Positions 22,682 through 30,442 of a stretch of DNA of 56,609 bases are shown here, piece after piece. The position numbers and the translations under genes were made by a program. Where the stretch lies: assembly GCA_017523325.1 (NCBI GenBank), contig JAFWWO010000053.1:1-56609 (forward strand), read 5' to 3'. Below the pieces are notes generated by a model that was not told the origin of the DNA, made no database searches, and saw only the letters and a program-made list of their open reading frames with translations. Numbering within the stretch: the first letter of the stretch is position 1; every line of letters starts with the position of its first letter. Origin of the DNA: Anaerotignum sp. GTDB taxonomy: Bacteria; Bacillota; Clostridia; Lachnospirales; Anaerotignaceae.

Positions 22682-23260
22682 TTATTTTTGGGGCACAAAG
22701 GCTCGTAAAAACTGATATTTGGAGTCAAAAGCACCGGCAAGGAGAATTTTATCGGCGCCTACGCCGTATTCTTTTGTCAGTTTGCCGAAAAGACGGTCGC
22801 TTTCCATAAAGCCGCCCTCCAGAAAGCAGAAGCAGGCGGCAAAAGCCCCTTCGCCGATGCGGTGGAAGTCCTTTTCCTCCAGAGAAACGATTTTGCTTTC
22901 CGTGTCAGGGTTCAGCTTTTCCACCAGCTCTGCCAGCTCAAAATCCAGATGTAAAAAGCCTTGGGAGGCGTAATACATGGCGGTGATAAAATCCACCAAA
23001 TCCCCTTCTGCGGCAAAAGCCAGCGTATAGGGTGCAGGGCGGGGGAAATCCCCCACAGTACAGGAAAACCAAGGTGCCATAGGCGCCAGAAAGGACGGGG
23101 CGTAGAGTTTTTTGGTCAGTACATCAGCGGTATTGACGGCAAATACCAGTGTGTTCCCCGTGGAAGTGTTTCGCAGGGGGAGCTTACGCTTTTTTAATGC
23201 GGCAATCAATGTATCGGAAGCACCAAACAGGCGGATGCCATCGGCATGGAAACCAAGCAT
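22682..23260 (-). CDS. Conserved-looking hypothetical protein
   Basis: A 192-residue soluble protein with no signal peptide or membrane segment. I do not recognise the family. Visible features are an N-terminal MLGFHADGIRLFGASDTLIA, an aromatic- and proline-rich middle (APMAPWFSCTVGDFPRPAPY) and a C-terminal acidic-to-basic alternation. The start at 23260 has AAGGAGAG upstream and coding use resembles the neighbours, so it is a real gene. It lies upstream of the folT unit on the same strand but is separated from it by the folT promoter. No function is proposed. Confidence 0.7.
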   Translation of the reverse strand: MLGFHADGIRLFGASDTLIAALKKRKLPLRNTSTGNTLVFAVNTADVLTKKLYAPSFLAPMAPWFSCTVGDFPRPAPYTLAFAAEGDLVDFITAMYYASQGFLHLDFELAELVEKLNPDTESKIVSLEEKDFHRIGEGAFAACFCFLEGGFMESDRLFGKLTKEYGVGADKILLAGAFDSKYQFLRAFVPQK

Positions 23261-23389
23261 ACGATTCTCTCCTTTTTCTGAAAATGTGGGTTTTCTGTGA
23301 ATACTTTATCATATCGGAAACAGCCTTGCAAGGAGGGAGGAATATTCTTTGAAAACAGCGGGGAAACCGCCGGAGTACCGACAAAAAAG

Positions 23390-23419
23390 TTGACAGCCCT
23401 TTATGGGAATTGCTATAAT
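23390..23419 (+). promoter_or_regulatory. Promoter of the sufCB genes
   Basis: TTGACA and TATAAT are both perfect, with an 18-base spacer. A short leader leads to sufC. No clear binding site for an Fe-S regulator was seen. Confidence 0.85.
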
Positions 23420-23485
23420 GAAAAATGGCGTATTTATCTTATTTTGAGATGATTGGAGAGAGCAGAAACAGGAGGCGTTTGTAAT

Positions 23486-24202
23486 ATGCTGGAATTAAAG
23501 AATATCTGTTTTTCCGCAGATGGAAAGCAGATTTTGAACAATATCAATCTGGTGATTGATGATGCAAAATTCATCGTCATCACCGGACCCAACGGCAGCG
23601 GGAAATCCACATTGGCAAAAATCATTGCAGGGATTGAACAGCCGGATAGCGGGCAGATTTTATTAGATGGACAGGATATTACCCAATGGGGTATTACGGA
23701 GCGGGCCAAGGCAGGCATCAGCTTTGCCTTCCAACAGCCGGTGCGTTTTAAGGGCGTTACGGTGAAGGATTTGGTGACCCTTGCCAGCGGGCAGGATTTG
23801 AGTACGGCCGCCGCCTGCGAATACCTTTCGGAGGTAGGGCTTTGCGCGAAGGATTATATCGACCGCGAGGTCAACAGCAGTCTTTCCGGCGGGGAGTTAA
23901 AGCGTATCGAAATTGCCACGGTTATGGCGAGAAAAACAAAGCTGACACTGTTCGATGAGCCGGAGGCGGGCATCGACCTTTGGAGCTTCAAAAATTTGAT
24001 TGATGTGTTTGAAAAAATGCACAAGGAAATCCACGGTTCCATTCTGATTATTTCCCATCAGGAGCGGATATTGAATATTGCCGATCAGGTGGTTGTGATC
24101 AATGCGGGGCAGGTGGCACAGGTAGGAACCAAGGACGAGGTGCTGCCCGGGCTGTTCGGCGTGGATACGGGTTGCAGATATATGCAGGGAGGAAATGAAT
24201 AA
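23486..24202 (+). CDS. sufC: Fe-S cluster assembly ATPase SufC
   Basis: A 238-residue ABC ATPase of the SufC type. Walker A is GPNGSGKST, the signature is LSGGELKR and Walker B is LTLFDEPEAGIDLW; the EAGID after Walker B is typical of SufC and differs from transporter ATPases. It energises Fe-S cluster building on the SufB-type scaffold. The ATG follows AGGAGGCG. Its stop overlaps the start of the next gene (A of TAATG), so the two are translationally coupled. Confidence 0.94.
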   Translation: MLELKNICFSADGKQILNNINLVIDDAKFIVITGPNGSGKSTLAKIIAGIEQPDSGQILLDGQDITQWGITERAKAGISFAFQQPVRFKGVTVKDLVTLASGQDLSTAAACEYLSEVGLCAKDYIDREVNSSLSGGELKRIEIATVMARKTKLTLFDEPEAGIDLWSFKNLIDVFEKMHKEIHGSILIISHQERILNIADQVVVINAGQVAQVGTKDEVLPGLFGVDTGCRYMQGGNE

Positions 24203-25125
24203 TGCTCAATGATGTCATCAAGAGCCTTCTTGCGGAGGTTTCGGGTATGGAGGAAATCCCCCTGAACGGGGCGTTTAATATCCGGAATAACGGCCAAAGC
24301 GAAGGCAGAAATTCAACGGAAACCATTCAAATCGTCCCCAAAGAAGGGGGCAGCGGCATTGATATTTATATTAAGCCGGGTACAAAAAATGAAAGCGTGC
24401 ATATCCCTGCCCTGATTACGGAAGCGGGGGTCAATGATTTGGTATATAACGATTTTCATATTGGCGAGGACGCAGATGTCACCATTGTGGCAGGCTGTGG
24501 GATTCATAACTGCGGCGGGGAGGATTCCGTTCATTCGGGTATCCATCGCTTCTTTGTGGGCAAAAATGCCAAAGTGAAATATGTGGAAAAGCATATCGGC
24601 GAGGGGGACGGCAACGGCAAACGTATCATTAACCCCCAGACCCATGTGGAGGCGGAGGAAAACAGCTATGTGGAGATGGATACTGTCCAGCTGAAGGGCG
24701 TAGACTCCACCAAGCGTGTTTCCAGCGCTGTTTTGGCGGAGGGTGCAACGCTGATTATCAAGGAAAAAATCATGACCCATGGTCAGCAGTATGCGGAAAC
24801 CTCTTTTGATGTGGATTTGAACGGCAAGGGCAGTAGCGCCCAGTTGATTTCCCGTTCCGTAGCCAGAGATCAGTCCCGCCAGTTGTTCCGCTCGAAGCTG
24901 TCGGGGAATACGGAATGTTATGGCCATTCCGAGTGTGATGCCATTATTATGGACGAGGGCGTGGTAGCGGCGGAGCCGGAAATTGTGGCCCATAATGTAG
25001 ATGCGACGCTGATTCATGAAGCGGCTATCGGTAAAATCGCCGGTGATCAGCTGGTGAAGCTGATGACCCTCGGCTTAACGGAGAAAGAAGCGGAAGCGCA
25101 AATCATCAATGGGTTCTTGAAGTAA
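24202..25125 (+). CDS. SufB/SufD-family Fe-S scaffold protein
   Basis: A 307-residue beta-helix scaffold protein, shorter than Escherichia coli SufB (495). The C-terminal core is clear: YGHSECDAIIMDEGVVAAEP, HNVDATLIHEAAIGKIAGDQ and LGLTEKEAEAQIINGF match the SufB/SufD family. It should form the scaffold with SufC. No SufD, SufS or SufU gene lies nearby, so this looks like a compact two-gene Suf system of the kind described as minimal SUF-like (SmsCB). Cysteine donors and client transfer proteins must come from elsewhere. Confidence 0.88.
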   Translation: MLNDVIKSLLAEVSGMEEIPLNGAFNIRNNGQSEGRNSTETIQIVPKEGGSGIDIYIKPGTKNESVHIPALITEAGVNDLVYNDFHIGEDADVTIVAGCGIHNCGGEDSVHSGIHRFFVGKNAKVKYVEKHIGEGDGNGKRIINPQTHVEAEENSYVEMDTVQLKGVDSTKRVSSAVLAEGATLIIKEKIMTHGQQYAETSFDVDLNGKGSSAQLISRSVARDQSRQLFRSKLSGNTECYGHSECDAIIMDEGVVAAEPEIVAHNVDATLIHEAAIGKIAGDQLVKLMTLGLTEKEAEAQIINGFLK

Positions 25126-25147
25126 TGACCCAAAAGGAGATGGGGTA

Positions 25148-25672
25148 ATGAGTGGTACAGTGAAAAGTGAGGTCATCAGTTGGGTAAAAACCATTGTGCT
25201 GGCGGCGGTTTTGGCAGGGCTTGTCAATTCTTTCATTATTGTCAATGCACAGGTGCCCACAGGCTCTATGGAAAATACCATTATGACGGGAGATCGCATT
25301 GTTGCATTGCGGACATCTTATTGGTTCGATTCCCCCCAACGGGGCGATGTGGTGATTTTCCATTTCCCTGACGATCCCACAGGAAAGACATTGTATGTCA
25401 AGCGCGTCATCGGCGTACCGGGGGATACGGTACAGGTGCGGGACGGACAGGTGTTGCTTAACGGGCAAGTGCAGGAGGAGCCCTATATTCGGGAGGTTAC
25501 ACGGGGAGAGTATGGTCCCTATGTGGTGCCGGAGGGCTGCTATTTCATGATGGGAGATAACCGCAATTCCTCGCTGGACTCTCGTTTTTGGGAGAATAAA
25601 TTTGTAGAGAAAGATCAGATACTGGGTAAAGTTGTGATGCGGTATTATCAAGGTGTAAAGCGGATTTCCTGA
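25148..25672 (+). CDS. lepB: Signal peptidase I
   Basis: A 174-residue type I signal peptidase. One N-terminal membrane helix (WVKTIVLAAVLAGLVNSFII) is followed by the catalytic Ser in PTGSMENTIMTGDR and the catalytic Lys in TLYVKRVIGVPGDTV, then box E MMGDNRNSSLDSRFW. It cuts signal peptides from exported proteins on the outer face of the membrane. The short Gram-positive form is as expected. It starts 22 bases after the SufB-like gene and is followed by two small genes, so the run 23486-26348 may be one operon. Confidence 0.95.
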   Translation: MSGTVKSEVISWVKTIVLAAVLAGLVNSFIIVNAQVPTGSMENTIMTGDRIVALRTSYWFDSPQRGDVVIFHFPDDPTGKTLYVKRVIGVPGDTVQVRDGQVLLNGQVQEEPYIREVTRGEYGPYVVPEGCYFMMGDNRNSSLDSRFWENKFVEKDQILGKVVMRYYQGVKRIS

Positions 25673-25686
25673 TGGGAGGGTGCAGT

Positions 25687-26139
25687 ATGAAAACAAAGGA
25701 TAAGTTCATTGTGGTACTTTTGATTGCATTGGCATTGGCTTTGCTCATTGGCGGGCGTATGAGAGCCAATCATCAGGAATTTACGAAAGAAAAATGGGAA
25801 AACTATACGGGAAACAGCCGTCAGCTGATACTGGACAGCTTTGTAGACCGGACGACTGTAAAGGGCTTAACGAAGGACGGCGTGAAGGAGCTGCTGGGCG
25901 AGCCGGACGAGGAAACGGAGAATTTTATGACCTATTTCTTAGGCATGCCCCGGGGCTTTTTCGGCACAAAGGCAGAGGGTGAGGACGAATACCTCCTCTT
26001 TACCTTTACGGACGAAAAGGTAAGCAAATTGGAAAAACTGGGGCAATCCTTCCTGCCCAAGGAAAGCAAATTCCGCGAAATTCCCCAAGTAGGGGAAGGA
26101 GATGTCCTTTATCCGGAAGGAAAAGGAGGCGACCAATGA
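25687..26139 (+). CDS. Small membrane-anchored protein, BamE/SmpA-like fold possible
   Basis: A 150-residue protein with an N-terminal membrane anchor (FIVVLLIALALALLIGG) followed by a soluble domain. The region TVKGLTKDGVKELLGEPDEE and the later EYLLFTFTDEKVSKLEKLGQ give the helix-then-strand pattern of small SmpA/BamE-like domains, but this is a guess from pattern only. The ATG at 25687 follows GGAGGGTG. It lies between lepB and a zinc-ribbon gene and overlaps the latter by four bases (ATGA). Confidence 0.65.
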   Translation: MKTKDKFIVVLLIALALALLIGGRMRANHQEFTKEKWENYTGNSRQLILDSFVDRTTVKGLTKDGVKELLGEPDEETENFMTYFLGMPRGFFGTKAEGEDEYLLFTFTDEKVSKLEKLGQSFLPKESKFREIPQVGEGDVLYPEGKGGDQ

Positions 26140-26348
26140 TGAAATGCCCCTTTTGTCAGGCAGAGATGTCGGAGGGTGTGCTGCACGCAGGCAGCAGATA
26201 TATCCAATGGAAAACGGTGGAGAAGGAAACAGGCAGAAAGCAGGAATATCTTTTGGCGAAAAGCTATATGGGCGGTGTAAAAATGGAAGGGCATCTTTGC
26301 CCCTATTGCCGTAAGCTGGTTCTGGATTTACCGGATATGGAAGGCTGA
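26136..26348 (+). CDS. Small zinc-ribbon protein (DUF6487-like)
   Basis: A 70-residue protein with two CxxC pairs: CPFC at the N terminus (MMKCPFCQAEMSEG) and CPYC near residue 55 (GHLCPYCRKLVLDL), which should bind one zinc ion. The middle lacks membrane segments. It resembles small PF20097-type zinc ribbons found in Firmicutes; that name is from memory. Its ATG overlaps the preceding stop (ATGA). It ends the lepB group and is followed by a terminator. Confidence 0.75.
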   Translation: MMKCPFCQAEMSEGVLHAGSRYIQWKTVEKETGRKQEYLLAKSYMGGVKMEGHLCPYCRKLVLDLPDMEG

Positions 26349-26349
26349 G

Positions 26350-26377
26350 AAAAGACCTCAATGTGAGGTCTTTTTTT
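26350..26377 (+). terminator. Terminator after the zinc-ribbon gene
   Basis: AAAAGACCTCA and TGAGGTCTTTT form the stem, followed by further T. It ends the sufCB-lepB region. Confidence 0.9.
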
Positions 26378-26460
26378 CGTTGTCAAATGGTATAAAAACC
26401 GTATTTTGCAGGAAAAATAGAATGATTGGAGGAAAATTTTACTCGTTTTGCGGTTTCCTC

Positions 26461-26489
26461 TTGACAGAGAGAAATCGATTGTGTAAAAT
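26461..26489 (+). promoter_or_regulatory. Promoter of the peroxide-response group (gpx operon)
   Basis: TTGACA (26461-26466) and TAAAAT (26484-26489) with a 17-base spacer. The two operator-like sites that follow overlap its -10 box and start site. Confidence 0.85.
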
Positions 26490-26502
26490 TGATTTAATCA
26501 AT
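26488..26502 (+). promoter_or_regulatory. Candidate operator, 7-1-7 palindrome at the gpx promoter
   Basis: ATTGATT and AATCAAT are exact complements around one T. The 7-1-7 layout is that of PerR/Fur-type boxes, and it overlaps the -10 box and start site. Its outer flanks (TCGATTG upstream and CAATCGA downstream) also pair. Confidence 0.55.
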
Positions 26503-26506
26503 CGAG

Positions 26507-26521
26507 CAAAATTAAATTGTA
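26507..26521 (+). promoter_or_regulatory. Candidate OhrR operator at the gpx promoter
   Basis: CAAAATTAAATTGTA matches the Bacillus OhrR site TACAATTAAATTGTA at 13 of 15 positions, as I recall that site. It lies just after the expected start site of the gpx transcript, where bound repressor would block transcription. An OhrR-type gene lies 2.2 kb downstream in the same orientation. Confidence 0.6.
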
Positions 26522-26542
26522 TAAAATCAGGAGGCGATGAAA

Positions 26543-27085
26543 ATGACAATTTATGACTTCAAAGTAAAAACCATGGACGGCAGAGAGGTGGACTTGGGGG
26601 AATACCGCGGCAAGGTGCTTTTGGTGGTCAATACGGCGACAGGCTGCGGCTTTACCCCTCAGTATGATGAATTGCAGGAGATTTATGATGCCCACCATAA
26701 GGACGGGCTGGAAATTCTGGATTTCCCCTGCAACCAGTTCGGCCATCAGGCACCGGGCAGTGACGAGGAAATTCATACCTTCTGTACCGGCAAATTCGGC
26801 ATTACATTTTCCCAGTTCTCCAAGGTGGACGTCAATGGGGAGAACGCCATTCCCCTGTATCGATGGCTGACGGAAAATACCACCTTTGCGGGGTTTGATA
26901 AAAACCCCATGGGGCTGATGCTGGGGCAGATGCTGAAAAAAGAGGATAAGAATTATGCCGACAGCAGCTCCATCAAATGGAATTTCACCAAATTCCTCAT
27001 TGATAGAGAGGGCAATATTGTGGCAAGATTTGAACCCATGACCTCTTTGAAAAAGGTACGGGCGAAAATAGAGGAAGTGCTGTAA
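26543..27085 (+). CDS. Glutathione peroxidase family protein (thiol peroxidase)
   Basis: A 180-residue peroxidase of the GPx family in the cysteine form. The peroxidatic residue is the Cys in NTATGCGFTPQYDELQ near residue 36; the WNFTKFLID and DFPCNQFGHQ motifs are conserved. Such bacterial enzymes generally reduce hydrogen and organic peroxides with thioredoxin rather than glutathione; a trxA gene lies far upstream. The ATG at 26543 has GGAGG 8 bases upstream; the one at 26537 is too close to it. It is first in the gpx-flavodoxin-CDF run. Confidence 0.92.
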   Translation: MTIYDFKVKTMDGREVDLGEYRGKVLLVVNTATGCGFTPQYDELQEIYDAHHKDGLEILDFPCNQFGHQAPGSDEEIHTFCTGKFGITFSQFSKVDVNGENAIPLYRWLTENTTFAGFDKNPMGLMLGQMLKKEDKNYADSSSIKWNFTKFLIDREGNIVARFEPMTSLKKVRAKIEEVL

Positions 27086-27105
27086 TGGCAGAGGAGGCGA
27101 AGGAA

Positions 27106-27519
27106 ATGAACATAGCCGTGCGTTACTTCACAAGGTCGGGGAATACCCAAAAGCTGGCAAAGGCCATCGGCGATGCCGTAGGCGTGGAGGCGAAGGCGGT
27201 TTCCGTGCCGCTGGAGGAGCATACGGAAGTCCTTTTTTTGGGCAGTTCCGTTTATGCCGCCGGCGTGGATGATGCAGTGAAGCGTTTTATTGCGGAAAAT
27301 AAAGAAAAAATCGGGAAAATCTATAATTTCAGTACGGCGGCTCTGGCTGCGTCCACCTATAAGCAGGTGGAAAAGCTGGCGAAGGAACACGGCGTAGCCA
27401 TGGCGGCGGAGGAATTTCATTGCAGAGGTTCTTTTGCCTTTATGCATCGGGGCAGACCCAATGAACAGGATTTGCGGGACGCCGCAGAGTTTGCCAAGGG
27501 GATAATAAAGAAGGGATAA
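27106..27519 (+). CDS. Flavodoxin family protein
   Basis: A 137-residue flavodoxin-like protein. The FMN phosphate loop is YFTRSGNTQKLAKAIG near the N terminus, and a second loop segment is LGSSVYAAGVDDAVKRF. It should bind FMN and carry electrons. The ATG at 27106 follows GGAGGCGA by 8 bases; the in-frame ATG at 27085 overlaps the gpx stop but has no site. Its place between a peroxidase and a cation transporter suggests a reductant role in the same stress response, which is inference. Confidence 0.85.
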   Translation: MNIAVRYFTRSGNTQKLAKAIGDAVGVEAKAVSVPLEEHTEVLFLGSSVYAAGVDDAVKRFIAENKEKIGKIYNFSTAALAASTYKQVEKLAKEHGVAMAAEEFHCRGSFAFMHRGRPNEQDLRDAAEFAKGIIKKG

Positions 27520-27520
27520 T

Positions 27521-28618
27521 ATGGATAGAAATCAAAAAATCATACAGACGAGTATTGTGGGGATTGGGGTCAATCTCGTGCTTGTATTGTTCAAGATGGG
27601 GGTTGGGTTATTGACCAATTCCATTGCAATTTTGTTAGATGCGGTCAATAACCTGAGTGATGCACTGTCTTCCGTTATTACCATTATCGGAACGAAGCTG
27701 GCGGGCAAAGAGCCGGATAAAAAGCACCCTTACGGCTATGGAAGGATCGAATACCTGACATCGGTGCTGATTTCTGTGATTGTACTTCTGGCAGGGCTCA
27801 CTTCCCTGAAAGAATCTGTGGAAAAACTTCTGCACCCGCAAGCTGCCAATTATACCGTACTTTCCTTGGCGATTATTGGCGTTGCTGTGGTGGCAAAGTT
27901 CCTATGCGGCAGGTATGTCAAAAAAGTCGGAACCCAAATCCATTCCCAATCCTTGGTTGCGTCCGGTTCCGATGCGTTTTTCGACTCGATTTTGTCCTTT
28001 TCCACATTGGTGGCCGGCATCATCAGTATGCGTTGGCACATAAGTCTGGAGGGGATTTTGGGCGTGGTGATTTCCCTCATCATTATAAAAGCCGGGTTGG
28101 AGATGCTTATGGATACCCTCAATAGTATCATCGGTATGCGGGTCGACAGTGAATTGAGCAGGGAATTGAAGGAAGCCATCAATGCCTACGAAGGCGTGGA
28201 GGGTGCTTATGATTTGACACTGCATAATTATGGGCCGACGGAGCTCATCGGTTCGGTGCATATTGAGGTGGCAGATGATATGCCTGCCAGCCAAATCCAT
28301 CGGTTGACCAGACAGATTACAACAGATATCTTCCGGAATTACGGTATCGTACTGACGGTGGGGATTTATGCCGCCAATACTTCCGGGGAATTTGCCAAGG
28401 TACGGCAGCTGGTGGGGCAGACGGTGAAAAAATATCCGGAGATTTTGCAGATGCACGGCTTTTATGCAGATACGGAGAGTCAGCGTGTTCTGTTTGATTT
28501 GGTGGTGGATTTTGAGGCAGATGCCAAGGATATCAGAGAAAAGGTATTGATAGAATTGGAAAATCTTTGCCCCCAAATGCAATTTGATATTATTTTAGAC
28601 TCGGATTATAGTGATTAA
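27521..28618 (+). CDS. Cation diffusion facilitator family transporter
   Basis: A 365-residue CDF exporter. It has about six membrane segments in the first 200 residues, with metal-site motifs LLDAVNNLSDALSS in segment 2 and SGSDAFFDSILS in segment 5, HPYGYGRIEYLTS in the loop between, then a cytoplasmic C-terminal domain. The family exports divalent metals such as Zn, Fe or Mn by proton exchange. The site pattern cannot fix the metal, but a place behind peroxide genes would fit iron or manganese. The gene begins one base after the flavodoxin gene. Confidence 0.92.
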   Translation: MDRNQKIIQTSIVGIGVNLVLVLFKMGVGLLTNSIAILLDAVNNLSDALSSVITIIGTKLAGKEPDKKHPYGYGRIEYLTSVLISVIVLLAGLTSLKESVEKLLHPQAANYTVLSLAIIGVAVVAKFLCGRYVKKVGTQIHSQSLVASGSDAFFDSILSFSTLVAGIISMRWHISLEGILGVVISLIIIKAGLEMLMDTLNSIIGMRVDSELSRELKEAINAYEGVEGAYDLTLHNYGPTELIGSVHIEVADDMPASQIHRLTRQITTDIFRNYGIVLTVGIYAANTSGEFAKVRQLVGQTVKKYPEILQMHGFYADTESQRVLFDLVVDFEADAKDIREKVLIELENLCPQMQFDIILDSDYSD

Positions 28619-28702
28619 AGAGAGCCGACGGAAAGAGTCAATTGATGGAGGAGGACAGCGGGGACAGCTTAACGGCTGGGTCTGCTTCTTTTGGAGGATA
28701 CT

Positions 28703-29155
28703 ATGAATGACAAGAACTATGATGCTTTGAAAATCGAAAACCAGATATGCTTTCCCCTCTATGCCTGTGCAAGGGAAATCATCAAGCAGTATAAGCCCTT
28801 TTTGGACGAAATCGACCTGACCTATACCCAATATATTACCATGATGGTTTTATGGGAGAAAAAATCCCTGACCACAAAGGAGCTGGGAAGATGTTTGTTT
28901 CTGGATTCCGGTACATTGACGCCTCTGCTGAAAAAAATGGAGGCAAAGGGATTATTACGCCGCCAACGTTCGCAGGCAGATGAACGGAATTTAATTGTAT
29001 CTATTACGGAGGCGGGAGAGGGCCTGCGGGAGAGGGCGGTGGATATCCCCATGAAAATGGCGGAATGTTCCAAACTGACACCGGAGGAAGGGACGTTGCT
29101 GTATGGGCTGTTGTATAAAATTTTAGAGAGTGGGGAAAGCCGAAAGGCAGTCTGA
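28703..29155 (+). CDS. ohrR: MarR-family peroxide sensor, OhrR-like
   Basis: A 150-residue MarR repressor that follows Bacillus OhrR closely: KIENQICFPLYACAREI holds the single redox-sensing cysteine near the N terminus, and LDSGTLTPLLKKMEAKGLL with RSQADERN is the winged helix. OhrR proteins hold genes off until the cysteine is oxidised by organic peroxide. No ohr gene is visible; instead the candidate site at 26507 suggests the gpx group as target. The ATG at 28703 follows TTGGAGGATA. It lies 84 bases after the CDF gene with no obvious terminator between, so it may share the operon. Confidence 0.9.
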   Translation: MNDKNYDALKIENQICFPLYACAREIIKQYKPFLDEIDLTYTQYITMMVLWEKKSLTTKELGRCLFLDSGTLTPLLKKMEAKGLLRRQRSQADERNLIVSITEAGEGLRERAVDIPMKMAECSKLTPEEGTLLYGLLYKILESGESRKAV

Positions 29156-29162
29156 GGAAGAA

Positions 29163-29191
29163 CAAAAAAGGAGAGCGCAAAAGTGCTCCCC
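29163..29191 (-). terminator. Terminator of the aldolase gene
   Basis: On the minus strand GGGGAGC and GCTCTCC form a stem (one G-T pair) and are followed by TTTTTTG. It sits just after the aldolase stop codon. Confidence 0.75.
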
Positions 29192-29197
29192 CCCTTC

Positions 29198-29983
29198 TCA
29201 GTCGTTTGTTTTTTGGCGGATTTGTGCCAGTATATCCCGATAGGCCTGAATGAGTACAGAGGCGTCCAGACTGTAAGCCACCCCGTCAAAGCCCTGACGG
29301 AAGCTTTCTGCCGCAAGGTTCGGATTGACAGTGAAATAAATGCAGAATTTTCCGGCCTGATGACAGGCGTTGCGGATTCTTTCCAAAGCGGCACGAAAAT
29401 CCTTATGGTCGAATTGACCGGGAATCCCCATGGAAATGGAAAGGTCGAAGGGGCCGATGAAAATACCGTCTACTCCTTCCAATGCGGCAATTTCCTCAAT
29501 ATGCTCCAAAGCACCTACGGTTTCGCATTGGGGAATCAGCAGGGTTTCTTTGTTCCAGTATGCCATCTGTTCCGCTACGCTTTGTGCTGCAGGCTCGTCA
29601 AAGCCCCAGCCGTCCTTGCGGGAGGGGCAAAAACCCCGTTTGCCGAGAGGGGCGTATTTGGCATAGGAAATAAGGGTGCGTACCTGCTCCACTGTGTGAA
29701 CATCAGGCACAATCAGCCCTTGTACGCCCACGTCCAACAGCTTCAATACCGCAGGGCGGCTGATTTCCCGTACCCTTGCCAAGGCACAGAGATTGGCGGT
29801 TTCGGCGGCACGGACAAAATCTCGGGTGCTTTCCGCCTCAAAAGGGCCGTGTTCGTTATCCAGTATAATGAAATCCAGACCCGTGCGTCCCAGGGCTTCT
29901 ACTACACCGGGACTGCCCAGCTCGAAAAATGTGCCGATGGGCTGTTGTTTTTGTTCCAGACGTTTTTTTAGTGTATTTTTCAT
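29198..29983 (-). CDS. HpcH/HpaI family aldolase
   Basis: A 261-residue class II aldolase. Family motifs are FIILDNEHGPFEAE, AEQMAYWNKETLLIPQCETV and FIGPFDLSISMGIPG; the Glu and Asp here are the expected metal ligands. The family makes or breaks bonds between pyruvate and an aldehyde, as in degradation of aromatics, but substrates vary widely. The ATG at 29983 follows AAAGGAGA and is favoured over a frame 35 codons longer. It stands alone, so its pathway is not clear. Confidence 0.88.
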   Translation of the reverse strand: MKNTLKKRLEQKQQPIGTFFELGSPGVVEALGRTGLDFIILDNEHGPFEAESTRDFVRAAETANLCALARVREISRPAVLKLLDVGVQGLIVPDVHTVEQVRTLISYAKYAPLGKRGFCPSRKDGWGFDEPAAQSVAEQMAYWNKETLLIPQCETVGALEHIEEIAALEGVDGIFIGPFDLSISMGIPGQFDHKDFRAALERIRNACHQAGKFCIYFTVNPNLAAESFRQGFDGVAYSLDASVLIQAYRDILAQIRQKTND

Positions 29984-30150
29984 AAGAATCTCCTTTCGGC
30001 GGGTATTTTTTATCAGGATACCATAATTATAGGAAAAAATCTCTGTTTTTCTGCCTGTTTTTGATTTGGGCGATGATAGCGGTTGCAATTTTTCCTTGTT
30101 TGGAGTAAGCTAAGAATAAAATGAAATGAATGAATAAGGAGGAATGTTCC

Positions 30151-30357
30151 ATGAAGGTAACAAAGGATATGACCATTGGCGAACTGCTGATGGCGGATAA
30201 AGGTATTGGTGCAATTTTGATGCAGGGCGGTATGCACTGCGTAGGCTGCCCTTCTGCCGCAGGCGAAACATTGGAGGAGGCTAGCCTGGTGCATGGCATG
30301 GACGTTGAAAAACTGCTGACAGCCATCAATGCCTATCTGGAAAGCAAGAACGCATAA
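30151..30357 (+). CDS. DUF1858 domain protein
   Basis: A 68-residue protein of the DUF1858 family. It has VTKDMTIGELLMADKGIGAI at the start and the conserved cysteine pair in GMHCVGCPSAAGETLEEAS. The family is found in anaerobes and linked to hybrid-cluster and nitrosative-stress contexts. The ATG at 30151 is chosen because AAGGAGG sits 8 bases upstream; the in-frame ATG at 30130 would place that site inside the gene. Only a terminator and an FMN-protein gene follow. The exact role is unknown. Confidence 0.85.
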   Translation: MKVTKDMTIGELLMADKGIGAILMQGGMHCVGCPSAAGETLEEASLVHGMDVEKLLTAINAYLESKNA

Positions 30358-30360
30358 TTA

Positions 30361-30406
30361 AACAGGCGGAGGACTTCTGTTTCAGAAGTTCTCCCTGTTT
30401 TTATTT
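30361..30406 (+). terminator. Terminator after the DUF1858 gene
   Basis: AGGACTTCTG and CAGAAGTTCT, with flanking AACAGG/CCTGTT, form a long stem that ends in a T run. Confidence 0.88.
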
Positions 30407-30442
30407 GTGGCGAATGAGCGTAAGTCAGAGGGAGGAGTTTTT

